Positions 1 to 5,390 of a stretch of 5,390 bases of DNA are shown piece by piece. The translations under genes were made by a program, and so were the position numbers. Position 1 is the first letter of the stretch. Every line of letters begins with the position of its first letter. Source of the DNA: an uncultured Atopobium sp. (GTDB taxonomy: Bacteria; Actinomycetota; Coriobacteriia; Coriobacteriales; Atopobiaceae); assembly GCA_946647055.1 (NCBI GenBank), contig CAMPCT010000155.1:1-5390 (forward strand). Reading direction: 5' to 3'. The notes beneath the pieces are model-generated. The model did no database searches. It saw nothing but the letters and a program-made list of their open reading frames with translations, and had not been told where the DNA came from.

Positions 1-1019
1 TCATCAGCCAGGGCTTCACGCTCGACGGCCAGGGCCGCAAGATGTCCAAGAGCCTCGGCAACGTCATCGACCCCAACAAGGAATGCGACAAGCGTGGCGC
101 CGACATCCTGCGCCTGTGGGTCGCCTCGGTCGACACGTCCAACGACGTCCCCTGCGACCCCAAGATCCTCGACCAGGTCGGCGACGCCTACCGCAAGATC
201 CGCAACACCATCCGCTTCCTGCTGGGCGAGCTCGAGGGCCAGTTCGACCCCGCCACCCAGGGCGTGCCCACCGACGAGCTGCTGCCCTACGACCGCCTCG
301 CCCTGGCGCGCATGTGCCAGGTCCACGACCAGGTCTCGGCCGCCTACGCCGAGTACAACTTCAACGTGGTCTACCGCACCATCTACGACTACGTGGTGAC
401 CGAGCTCTCCAACGCCTACCTCAACGCCACCAAGGACCGCACCTACTGCGGTGGCGCCGAGAGCGTCGAGCGCCGCAGCGCCCAGACCGTCTGGGCCCAG
501 ATCCTCTCCATGCTGGTCCACGACCTCCAGCCCATCCTCGCCTACACCTGTGACGAGGCCATGGCCTTCTGCCCCGAGTCCCTGCGCGACGGCCAGGAGT
601 TCGCGGCGCTGCTCGACTGGTACCAGGCCCCCATGGCCGCTGCCGAGTACGAGCCGCTGCTCGCCGCCTACGCGGCCCTCGACGAGGTCCGCGCCGCCTT
701 CACCAAGGCCTACGAGGACGCCCAGGCCGCCGGCGTGGTCACCGAGAAGACCGCCCAGGCCGCGCGCGCGGTCGTGACGCTGCCCGCCGCGACCCGCGAG
801 GCCTTCGAGGCCGCCGGCGTCGACGGCGTCGCGCTCGCCGAGGTCTTCGTGTGCTCCGAGGTCGAGGTCGTGGAGGGCGAGGAGCTCTCCGTCACCGTCG
901 AGGCCGCGCACGGCGAGAAGTGCCCGCGCTGCTGGAACTGGCGCGAGCCCGTGGACGAGGCTGGCCTCTGCCAGCGCTGCCACGACGTGGTCGAGGGCTG
1001 CTCCTGCTCGCATGAGTAG
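1..1019 (+). CDS. ileS: Isoleucyl-tRNA synthetase, C-terminal part (5' truncated by window edge)
   Basis: Class I aminoacyl-tRNA synthetase that charges tRNA-Ile with isoleucine in the cytoplasm. The frame is open from base 3, giving 338 visible residues up to the TAG at 1017-1019; the Rossmann core and editing domain lie outside the window. The visible part starts just before the KMSKS signature (codons 39-53, KMSKSLGNVIDP), the mobile loop that helps ATP-dependent activation. It continues through a helical anticodon-binding domain (for example DAYRKIRNTIRF) and ends in a zinc ribbon with two CxxC pairs, CPRC and CQRC (Cys codons at 921, 930, 969 and 978). KMSKS plus this C-terminal zinc site is typical of bacterial IleRS and separates it from ValRS and LeuRS. 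The tail after the ribbon has two further cysteines (GCSCSHE). The stop lies inside the lspA start region (8-nt overlap), so the two are probably cotranscribed and translationally coupled. No frameshift is seen. Confidence 0.96.
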   Translation, partial: ISQGFTLDGQGRKMSKSLGNVIDPNKECDKRGADILRLWVASVDTSNDVPCDPKILDQVGDAYRKIRNTIRFLLGELEGQFDPATQGVPTDELLPYDRLALARMCQVHDQVSAAYAEYNFNVVYRTIYDYVVTELSNAYLNATKDRTYCGGAESVERRSAQTVWAQILSMLVHDLQPILAYTCDEAMAFCPESLRDGQEFAALLDWYQAPMAAAEYEPLLAAYAALDEVRAAFTKAYEDAQAAGVVTEKTAQAARAVVTLPAATREAFEAAGVDGVALAEVFVCSEVEVVEGEELSVTVEAAHGEKCPRCWNWREPVDEAGLCQRCHDVVEGCSCSHE

Positions 1020-1548
1020 CGCGCCCAGACATATCGACACCTCCGGGACGGGTCGCGGCGAGGCCGCGGCCCGCCCCGCCCGCACGCGCCGCACCGCCCT
1101 CTTCCTCGCCGTCGCCGCCCTCGTGGTGGTCCTCGACCAGGTGAGCAAGGCGTATATGACGGAGCTGCTCGCCGACGGCTCGCGCCGCGTGCTCATACCG
1201 CACGTCATGGACCTCTACCTGGTGCACAACACCGGGGCCGCCTTCAGCATGGGCGAGGGGAGCGGATGGCTCTTCACTGCCATCGCGCTGGTCGTCTTTG
1301 CCATCGCGCTGCGCTTCGTGTGGGCGAGCGACGACATCACGTGGCCGATCGTGGCCACGGTGGGCCTCGTCGCCGGGGGAGGGATCGGCAACATGATCGA
1401 CCGGCTGCTGCTGGGCTCGGTCACCGACTTCCTCGCCACGAGCTTCATGCGCTTCCCGGTCTTCAACGTGGCCGACATAGCCGTGACCTGCGGCGCGTTT
1501 CTCATCATCATCCTCGCGTGGCGCATGGATGCGCGAGGGGAGGAGTAG
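1012..1548 (+). CDS. lspA: Lipoprotein signal peptidase (signal peptidase II)
   Basis: Inner-membrane aspartyl protease that removes the signal peptide of diacylglyceryl-modified prolipoproteins (the step after Lgt). The 178-residue protein has four hydrophobic segments, at about 29-47, 86-104, 112-128 and 153-171. Family motifs appear in order: DQVSK (42-46), NTGAAFS (73-79), GGGIGNMIDRLLLGSVTDF (122-140) and FNVADIAV (151-158). The catalytic aspartates should be Asp139 (in VTDF) and Asp155 (in NVAD), matching the dyad of the Pseudomonas aeruginosa enzyme as I recall it. The N-terminus is a little long, about 28 residues rich in Ala and Arg before the first membrane segment. The ATG at 1012 overlaps the end of ileS by 8 nt and has no good Shine-Dalgarno sequence at normal spacing (only GAGGG about 15 nt upstream), so initiation probably depends on ribosomes finishing ileS. 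The next gene starts 3 nt after its stop. Confidence 0.96.
   Translation: MSSAPRHIDTSGTGRGEAAARPARTRRTALFLAVAALVVVLDQVSKAYMTELLADGSRRVLIPHVMDLYLVHNTGAAFSMGEGSGWLFTAIALVVFAIALRFVWASDDITWPIVATVGLVAGGGIGNMIDRLLLGSVTDFLATSFMRFPVFNVADIAVTCGAFLIIILAWRMDARGEE
1535..1545 (+). promoter_or_regulatory. Strong ribosome binding site of the macro/HTH gene
   Basis: GAGGGGAGGAG lies within the last codons of lspA. Its GGAGG core (1539-1543) is 8 nt before the ATG at 1552. This fixes the start of the macro/HTH gene and shows it can be translated efficiently from the lspA transcript. It contrasts with lspA and the rluD-family gene, which lack such a site. Confidence 0.8.
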
Positions 1549-1551
1549 CCC

Positions 1552-2562
1552 ATGCCCCTGCGCATCGTGCGCGACGACATCACGCTCCAGCGGGTCGACG
1601 CCATCGTCAACGCCGCGAACGAGTGGCTCAGGAGGGGCGGCGGCGTCTGCGGCGCCATCTTCGAGGCCGCCGGCGCAAGCGAGCTGCAGGATGCCTGCGA
1701 CCAGATCGGCCACGTGGACACGGGTTCTGCGGTCGCTACTCCTGGCTTCGCCCTGCCCGCGCGCCACATCATCCACACGGCCGGTCCCAGATGGCGTGGG
1801 ACGGCAGACGACCGCCGCCTGCTCGCGAGCTGCTACGCGAGCTCCCTTGCGCTCGCCCGCGACCTGGGAGACCGCTCGATTGCCTTCCCGCTCATCTCGT
1901 CGGGCATCTACGGCTGTCCCAAGGACCAGGCGCTCGCCATCGCCACCGGCGCCATCCGCTCCTTCCTCGAGGGCGACGACACCGACATGGAGGTCACGCT
2001 CGTCCTCTTCGACCGTGGCGCCACGATCCTGGGCGAGGAGCTCTATGGACGCCTGTCGCGCTTCGTCGACGACACCTACGTGGGGGAGCGCGAGGAGCGC
2101 TTTGGCAGGCATCGCAACCTGTCCCTCGAGCCCTGGCTGGCCGACCTCGCGATGTCGCTGGCGCCGGATGTGCGTCCCCTGGCCGACAAGCCCGCGGATG
2201 ACCTCGAGGAGCGGCTCCGCACCCTCGACGCGTCGTTCCCCGAGACGCTCCTTTCCCTCATCGACGAGCGCGGCCTCACGGACGCGCAGGTCTACAAGCG
2301 CGCCAACCTGAGCCGCCAGTACTTCTCCAAGCTCAGGGGCGGCACCATCAACCCGGGGAAGCGCGTGGTGCTGGCGTTGGCCGTGGCCCTCGAGCTCGAC
2401 CTTGCCCAGACGCGACTTCTGCTCGAGCGCTCTGGCTACGCCCTCAGCCGCTCCAACATGCTCGACGTCATCGTCGAGTTCTTCATCGAGCACGGCACCT
2501 ATGACGTCTTTGCCATCAACGAGGCGCTCTTCTCCTATGACCTGCCCCTGTTGGGCACGTAG
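1552..2562 (+). CDS. Macro domain protein with C-terminal XRE-like helix-turn-helix module
   Basis: 336-residue cytosolic protein. Residues 1-165 form a macro domain, a fold that binds ADP-ribose and related NAD-derived ligands and in some branches hydrolyses ADP-ribosyl or O-acetyl-ADP-ribose bonds. Visible motifs are RDDIT (7-11), VDAIVNAAN (15-23), the GGGVCGAIF loop (29-37) and the phosphate-binding loop PLISSGIYGCPK (113-124). MacroD-type hydrolases usually have GGGVD; here Cys33 takes the Asp position, so activity may differ or be absent. A charged linker (about 170-225) leads to a helical module (about 226-336). TDAQVYKRANL (243-253) and SRQYFSKLRGG (254-264) look like the two helices of an XRE-type HTH, followed by GKRVVLALAVALEL and a conserved-looking tail ending FAINEALFSYDLPLLG. 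From memory, similar fusions occur in Firmicutes and gut Actinobacteria, generally annotated only as macro domain proteins. The start is fixed by a strong ribosome site 3 nt after lspA, implying cotranscription. An ADP-ribose-sensing regulator is plausible but is inference; substrate and target are unknown. Confidence 0.88.
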   Translation: MPLRIVRDDITLQRVDAIVNAANEWLRRGGGVCGAIFEAAGASELQDACDQIGHVDTGSAVATPGFALPARHIIHTAGPRWRGTADDRRLLASCYASSLALARDLGDRSIAFPLISSGIYGCPKDQALAIATGAIRSFLEGDDTDMEVTLVLFDRGATILGEELYGRLSRFVDDTYVGEREERFGRHRNLSLEPWLADLAMSLAPDVRPLADKPADDLEERLRTLDASFPETLLSLIDERGLTDAQVYKRANLSRQYFSKLRGGTINPGKRVVLALAVALELDLAQTRLLLERSGYALSRSNMLDVIVEFFIEHGTYDVFAINEALFSYDLPLLGT

Positions 2563-2601
2563 GGTGACACGTCCTCCGTACGGCCCCGTCACTGTGTCAC
2601 C
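2563..2601 (+). repeat. Inverted repeat just after the macro/HTH stop codon
   Basis: GGTGACAC (2563-2570) is the exact reverse complement of GTGTCACC (2594-2601), the right arm lying inside the first repeat copy. The 23-nt loop contains the palindrome CCGTACGG (2576-2583). It could form an RNA stem at the end of the operon transcript. No T-run follows, so it does not look like a standard intrinsic terminator. Confidence 0.5.
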
Positions 2602-2651
2602 TGCTCGCACAGGCTCCGACGCGGTCCCGTCACTGTGTCACCTGCTCGCAC
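2589..2651. repeat. 63-nt direct repeat, copy A
   Basis: This 63-nt segment contains repeat copies 1 and 2 plus the 18-nt spacer and is identical base for base to 2694-2756, offset 105 nt. Identity stops abruptly on both sides, which suggests a recent duplication or gene-conversion event of the two-copy block. Confidence 0.92.
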
Positions 2652-2662
2652 GGTGACGAGCA
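2637..2662 (+). other. Two interleaved stems (possible pseudoknot or alternative hairpins)
   Basis: Where repeat copy 2 ends, the unique flank gives two perfect 6-bp pairings: GTCACC (2637-2642) with GGTGAC (2652-2657), and TGCTCG (2643-2648) with CGAGCA (2657-2662). The arms interleave and share base 2657, so the stems could form an H-type pseudoknot if one pair is lost, or act as mutually exclusive structures. Function is unknown. Confidence 0.45.
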
Positions 2663-2668
2663 TCCAAG

Positions 2669-2681
2669 CCGGTCGCACCGG
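2669..2681 (+). other. Short GC hairpin CCGGT-CGC-ACCGG
   Basis: A 5-bp perfect stem with a 3-nt loop lies in the unique 41-nt stretch between repeat copies 2 and 3. It is followed by the 8-nt palindrome AAACGTTT (2686-2693) and the run TTTT at 2691-2694. The T-run starts 10 nt after the stem, so it is at best a poor terminator. Confidence 0.35.
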
Positions 2682-2693
2682 TCGGAAACGTTT

Positions 2694-2756
2694 TCACTGT
2701 GTCACCTGCTCGCACAGGCTCCGACGCGGTCCCGTCACTGTGTCACCTGCTCGCAC
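2694..2756. repeat. 63-nt direct repeat, copy B
   Basis: Identical copy of 2589-2651, holding repeat copies 3 and 4. It follows the run TTTT and ends 60 nt before the rluD-family start codon, just upstream of that gene's candidate promoter. Confidence 0.92.
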
Positions 2757-2781
2757 AGAGACGGACGCCGCGCTCGACCGT

Positions 2782-2810
2782 TTGCCAATGGTTCCCATAC
2801 GCGATACAGT
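2782..2810 (+). promoter_or_regulatory. Candidate promoter for a leaderless rluD-family transcript
   Basis: TTGCCA (2782-2787) resembles a -35 box and TACAGT (2805-2810) a -10 box (4 of 6 matches to TATAAT), with the ideal 17-bp spacing. The -10 position predicts transcription start at 2817, the A of the ATG. The sequence between has no Shine-Dalgarno motif. The two facts together favour a leaderless mRNA. Box matches are imperfect, so this is a prediction. Confidence 0.55.
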
Positions 2811-2816
2811 CAACCC

Positions 2817-3833
2817 ATGACCATGACACAGACATACCTCGTCGACCCCTCGGCTGACGGCATGCGCCTCGACGCCTTCCTTGCCGCGCAGGAGGGCACG
2901 CCCTCGCGCTCAGCCTGCGCCAAGCTGGTCGAGTCGGGCGAGGTCACCATCAACGGCACCGTCGCGACCGACAAGTCCGAGCGCCTGGTGCTGGGCGACC
3001 GCGTCCAGGCGACGTTTCCCGAGCCCGATGTCCCCGAGGGGCTGCTCGTGCCCAACCCGGACATCCCGCTCGACATCCGCTTCGAGGACGAGTGGCTCAT
3101 CGTGCTCTCCAAGCAGGCCGGCCTGGTGTGCCATCCCAGTCCCGGCCACGTGAACGACACGCTGGCAAACGCCCTGGTCGCCCACTGTGGGCCCGACCAC
3201 CTGGGGCTCCTCCAGGGAGAGGACCGTCCCGGCATCGTGCATCGCTTGGACATGGACACGACGGGCCTCATGCTCGCCGCCAAGGACGACGAGACGCAGG
3301 GGGCGCTGCAGGACCTCATCCGCATGCGCGTGCTCGACCGGCGCTACGTCACGCTGGTGCAGGGGCCCATGGCCTTCGACGAGGGGACCATCGAGACGGG
3401 CATCGCGCGCTCGCGGCGCGACCCCATGCGCATGACCGTGACCGACGACCCCGGCGCCCGCGAGGCCATCACGACCTTCCGCGTGCTCGAGCGCTTCGAG
3501 GCAGGGGTGCGTGATGACGGCTATGCCCTGCTCGAGTGCCACCTCTACACCGGTCGCACCCACCAGATCCGCGTGCACATGCGCCACATGGGGCACCACG
3601 TGGTGGGCGACCAGCTGTACGGGCGCGGCGACGCCCGGCAGAACCTGGGCCTGGGCCGACAGTTCCTGCACTCCTGGCACGTGAGCTTCGACCACCCGCG
3701 CACGGGCGAGCCCATCGAGCTGGCGGACGTATTGCCCGGGGACCTTGCCGACGTCCTGCGCGGGCTTGCCGACCGCTCGCAGGGCCGCACGGCGGCGGGG
3801 GAGGCAATCATCCCACAGCTCCTGGGGGAGTAG
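2817..3833 (+). CDS. RluD-family 23S rRNA pseudouridine synthase
   Basis: 338-residue cytosolic RNA-modifying enzyme of the RluA/RluD family, which converts specific uridines to pseudouridine; RluD acts on helix 69 of 23S rRNA. An N-terminal S4-like RNA-binding domain spans about 16-68 (RLDAFLA, SGEVTINGTV, GDRVQATFPEP). The catalytic domain follows, with LSKQAGLVCHPSPGH (97-111), the signature HRLDMDTTGLM (142-152) whose Asp145 is the expected catalytic residue, RRYVTLVQG (175-183), TGRTHQIRVHM (245-255) and LHSWHVSF (284-291). S4 domain plus HRLD(x)DTTG fits RluD better than RluB/E/F, though RluC or an RluA-type relative cannot be excluded, so no symbol is given. The ATG at 2817 has no ribosome site; a second ATG lies at 2823 and would remove only two residues. 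Placement downstream of ileS-lspA is common in bacteria, but here the two are separated by the macro/HTH gene and the repeat cluster, and this gene appears to have its own promoter. Confidence 0.93.
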   Translation: MTMTQTYLVDPSADGMRLDAFLAAQEGTPSRSACAKLVESGEVTINGTVATDKSERLVLGDRVQATFPEPDVPEGLLVPNPDIPLDIRFEDEWLIVLSKQAGLVCHPSPGHVNDTLANALVAHCGPDHLGLLQGEDRPGIVHRLDMDTTGLMLAAKDDETQGALQDLIRMRVLDRRYVTLVQGPMAFDEGTIETGIARSRRDPMRMTVTDDPGAREAITTFRVLERFEAGVRDDGYALLECHLYTGRTHQIRVHMRHMGHHVVGDQLYGRGDARQNLGLGRQFLHSWHVSFDHPRTGEPIELADVLPGDLADVLRGLADRSQGRTAAGEAIIPQLLGE

Positions 3834-3947
3834 GGCCAGCAAGACTCCGGCGGGACCCCGCGTGCCATCGCAAAAAGGCGTGTCCTGCAGATGTATCCTT
3901 GCCGCCAGCCCCCACGCACGCCTGCTTGTGCGGTACCATGTCTGGAT

Positions 3948-3960
3948 AACCTTTCAGGTT
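3948..3960 (+). other. Small hairpin in the guaB leader
   Basis: AACCT-TTC-AGGTT is a perfect 5-bp stem with a 3-nt loop, 19 nt before the guaB ATG and just upstream of the ribosome site. It is too short to be a known riboswitch and could be chance, an operator half-site pair or a 5'-end-stabilising stem. Confidence 0.35.
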
Positions 3961-3968
3961 CCAACGAC

Positions 3969-3974
3969 AAGGAG
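3969..3974 (+). promoter_or_regulatory. Ribosome binding site of guaB
   Basis: AAGGAG lies 5 nt before the ATG at 3980, which fixes the guaB start. Confidence 0.75.
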
Positions 3975-3979
3975 CGCAC

Positions 3980-5390
3980 ATGGCCACATTCTTCGAGGGC
4001 GAGTCCCACACCTTCTCAGAGTATCTGCTGGTCCCCGGTTATTCGTCCTCCCAGTGCATCCCCGCCAACGTCTCGCTCAAGACGCCGCTCGTGCGTTACC
4101 GCAAGGGCGAGGAGCCGGCAATCACGCTCAACATCCCCATGGTCTCGGCCATCATGCAGTCCGTCTCGGGCACGCGCATGGCCATCGCCCTCGCCCAGCA
4201 GGGCGGCATCTCCTTCATCTATGGCTCGCAGACCGCCGAGGACGAGGCGGCCATGGTCAAGTACGTGAAGGACTTCAAGGCCGGCTTCGTCGTGTCTGAC
4301 TCCACGCTCACCCCCGACATGACCCTCGAGCAGGTCATGCGCCTCAAGAACCAGACCGGCCACTCCACCATGCCCGTAACCGAGGACGGCAGCCCCCATG
4401 GCAAGCTCCTGGGCATCGTGACCAGCCGCGACTACCGTCCCTCGCGCGACTCCCTCGACAAGCCCGTGGCGGAGTTCATGACCCCGTACGACAAGCTCAT
4501 CGTCGCCCAGGACGGCACCTCCCTCAAGGCCGCCAACGACATCATCTGGGACCACAAGCTCAACGCGCTGCCCATCGTCGACGCGACCCAGCACCTCGTC
4601 GCGCTCGTCTTCCGCAAGGACTACGACTCCCACAAGTCCCAGCCCGACGAGCTGCTCGACGCCCACAAGCGCTACCTCGTGGGCGCCGGCATCAACTCCC
4701 GCGACTACGCCACGCGCGTGCCGCTGCTCGTCGAGGCCGGTGCCGACGTCCTGTGCATCGACTCCTCCGAGGGCTACTCCGAGTGGCAGAAGCTCACGCT
4801 CGAGTGGATCCGCGAGCGCTATGGCGACTCGGTCAAGGTCGGTGCCGGCAACGTGGTCGACGCCGAGGGCTTCCGCTTCCTGGCCGACTGCGGCGCCGAC
4901 TTCGTCAAGGTGGGCATCGGCGGTGGCTCCATCTGCATCACCCGTGAGCAGAAGGGCATCGGCCGTGGCCAGGCGTCCGCCCTCATCGACGTGTGCCGCG
5001 CGCGCGACGAGTACTTCGAGGAGACGGGCGTCTACGTGCCGGTCTGCTCCGACGGCGGCATCGTGTACGACTACCACATGACGCTTGCCCTCGCCATGGG
5101 CGCCGACTTCCTCATGCTCGGCCGCTACTTCGCCCGCTTCGACGAGAGCCCCACCAGGCGCCTCTCGGTCAACGGCTCCTACGTCAAGGAGTACTGGGGC
5201 GAGGGCTCGGCGCGCGCCCGCAACTGGCAGCGCTACGACCTGGGCGGCGAGAAGAAGGGACTCTCCTTTGTGGAGGGCGTCGACTCCTACGTGCCCTACG
5301 CGGGACCGCTCAAGGAGAACGTCGACACGTCGCTCCTCAAGGTGCGCTCCACCATGTGCAACTGCGGCGCGCTCACCCTGCCCGAGCTGC
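3980..5390 (+). CDS. guaB: IMP dehydrogenase, Tritrichomonas-like type (3' truncated by window edge)
   Basis: Catalyses NAD-dependent oxidation of IMP to XMP, the committed step of guanine nucleotide synthesis, in the cytoplasm. The frame is open from the ATG at 3980 to the edge: 470 residues, probably lacking about 30-35. A TIM-barrel catalytic domain is interrupted by a CBS-pair (Bateman) region at about 102-222. Visible motifs are [12 protein letters not shown] (53-64), CIDSSEG (259-265), GAGNVVD (288-294), the catalytic loop [13 protein letters not shown] with Cys319, CSDGGI with Asp358 (356-361), MLGRYFA (379-385) and the flap NWQRYDLGG with Arg418-Tyr419. Cys319, Arg418 and Tyr419 carry the same numbers as in the T. 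foetus enzyme as I remember it, and long stretches ([13 protein letters not shown], [39 protein letters not shown]) match that protein far better than E. coli GuaB. The gene has a good ribosome site and its own leader, so it is probably transcribed separately from the upstream gene. Confidence 0.96.
   Translation, partial: MATFFEGESHTFSEYLLVPGYSSSQCIPANVSLKTPLVRYRKGEEPAITLNIPMVSAIMQSVSGTRMAIALAQQGGISFIYGSQTAEDEAAMVKYVKDFKAGFVVSDSTLTPDMTLEQVMRLKNQTGHSTMPVTEDGSPHGKLLGIVTSRDYRPSRDSLDKPVAEFMTPYDKLIVAQDGTSLKAANDIIWDHKLNALPIVDATQHLVALVFRKDYDSHKSQPDELLDAHKRYLVGAGINSRDYATRVPLLVEAGADVLCIDSSEGYSEWQKLTLEWIRERYGDSVKVGAGNVVDAEGFRFLADCGADFVKVGIGGGSICITREQKGIGRGQASALIDVCRARDEYFEETGVYVPVCSDGGIVYDYHMTLALAMGADFLMLGRYFARFDESPTRRLSVNGSYVKEYWGEGSARARNWQRYDLGGEKKGLSFVEGVDSYVPYAGPLKENVDTSLLKVRSTMCNCGALTLPEL

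Larger units (their letters stand above)
2588..2756. repeat. Cluster of four 23-nt repeats in the intergenic region
   Basis: A 23-nt unit beginning GTCACTGTGTCACC and ending TGCTCGCAC occurs at 2588-2610, 2629-2651, 2693-2715 (first base T instead of G) and 2734-2756. Copies 1/2 and 3/4 are each separated by the same 18-nt spacer, AGGCTCCGACGCGGTCCC; copies 2 and 3 are 41 nt apart. Each unit holds two GTCAC boxes spaced 8 nt (one box lacks its G in copy 3). In copies 1, 3 and 4 CTGTG can pair with CACAG across the unit, giving a small hairpin. The cluster fills most of the 254-bp gap between the macro/HTH gene and the rluD-family gene. It does not resemble an insertion sequence. Candidate roles are a dispersed intergenic repeat family, a multi-site protein-binding region or a structured RNA; the sequence alone does not decide. 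Confidence 0.9.
3834..3979 (+). other. Intergenic leader region upstream of guaB
   Basis: 146 bp of lower GC than the flanking genes, presumably holding the guaB promoter. There are two small inverted repeats: CGCAC (3915-3919)/GTGCG (3928-3932), and AACCT (3948-3952)/AGGTT (3956-3960). TACCAT (3934-3939) and GATAAC (3945-3950) are possible -10 boxes, but neither has a convincing -35 at normal spacing. No clear intrinsic terminator for the upstream gene is visible. Confidence 0.5.

Noticed and set aside
892..2610. 572-codon open frame on the - strand across ileS, lspA and the macro/HTH gene
   Set aside because: It is antisense to three recognisable genes, has low-complexity Arg/Gly/Glu/Ala/Val-rich sequence with no family motif, and is explained by high third-position GC removing stops.
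2588..2756. CRISPR array
   Set aside because: Two of the three spacers are identical 18-mers, the third is 41 nt, the unit is only 23 nt, and no cas gene is nearby.
2563..2816. Insertion sequence or MITE ends
   Set aside because: No terminal inverted repeats bracket the region, no target-site duplication was found by eye, and no transposase remnant is present; the repeats are direct.
2635..2820. 61-codon + strand open frame through the repeats
   Set aside because: It is mostly a translation of the repeat, starts inside it, has no ribosome site and overlaps the rluD-family promoter and start.
2910..3842. 310-codon open frame on the - strand
   Set aside because: Mirror of the rluD-family gene with no recognisable domain; a GC-driven shadow.
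3850..3861. GCGG/CCGC hairpin as a terminator after the rluD-family gene
   Set aside because: The stem is only 4 bp and no T-run follows (the next homopolymer is a run of A), so it does not fit an intrinsic terminator.
4016..5077. 353-codon open frame on the - strand
   Set aside because: Mirror of guaB, rich in Val, Gly, Asp and Ala with no motif; a shadow of a well-conserved gene.

Overview
This is a GC-rich window (clearly above 60% GC, with strong third-position G/C bias) from a bacterial chromosome. All genes are on the + strand. The GC content, the compact housekeeping genes, an apparently leaderless gene and the style of the proteins suggest an actinobacterium, most likely a gut or oral member of the Coriobacteriia (Olsenella/Atopobium/Collinsella type). 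That placement is an inference from memory of these proteins, not a database match.

Layout: (1) The 3' end of ileS (isoleucyl-tRNA synthetase, from just before KMSKS to the C-terminal zinc ribbon), overlapping by 8 nt with (2) lspA, the lipoprotein signal peptidase. This is followed after 3 nt by (3) a 336-residue fusion of an N-terminal macro domain (ADP-ribose type ligand binding) and a C-terminal XRE-like helix-turn-helix module. The tight packing suggests one transcript, ileS-lspA-macro/HTH. (4) A 254-bp non-coding gap (2563-2816) holds a compact repeat cluster: four copies of a 23-nt unit arranged as two identical 63-nt direct repeats, with extra foldbacks between them. (5) An RluD-family pseudouridine synthase gene follows. 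It has no Shine-Dalgarno sequence, and a candidate promoter places transcription start on the A of its ATG. (6) A 146-bp gap with small inverted repeats leads to (7) guaB (IMP dehydrogenase), which runs off the right edge. Its sequence is of the unusual type known from the protozoan Tritrichomonas foetus.

The genes cover core functions: tRNA charging, lipoprotein maturation, rRNA modification and GTP synthesis. ileS-lspA-rluD neighbourhoods are common in bacteria. Here a macro/HTH gene and a repeat cluster lie between lspA and rluD, and this accessory-looking insert is the part most worth a second look. No complete mobile element, tRNA, rRNA or CRISPR array is visible.
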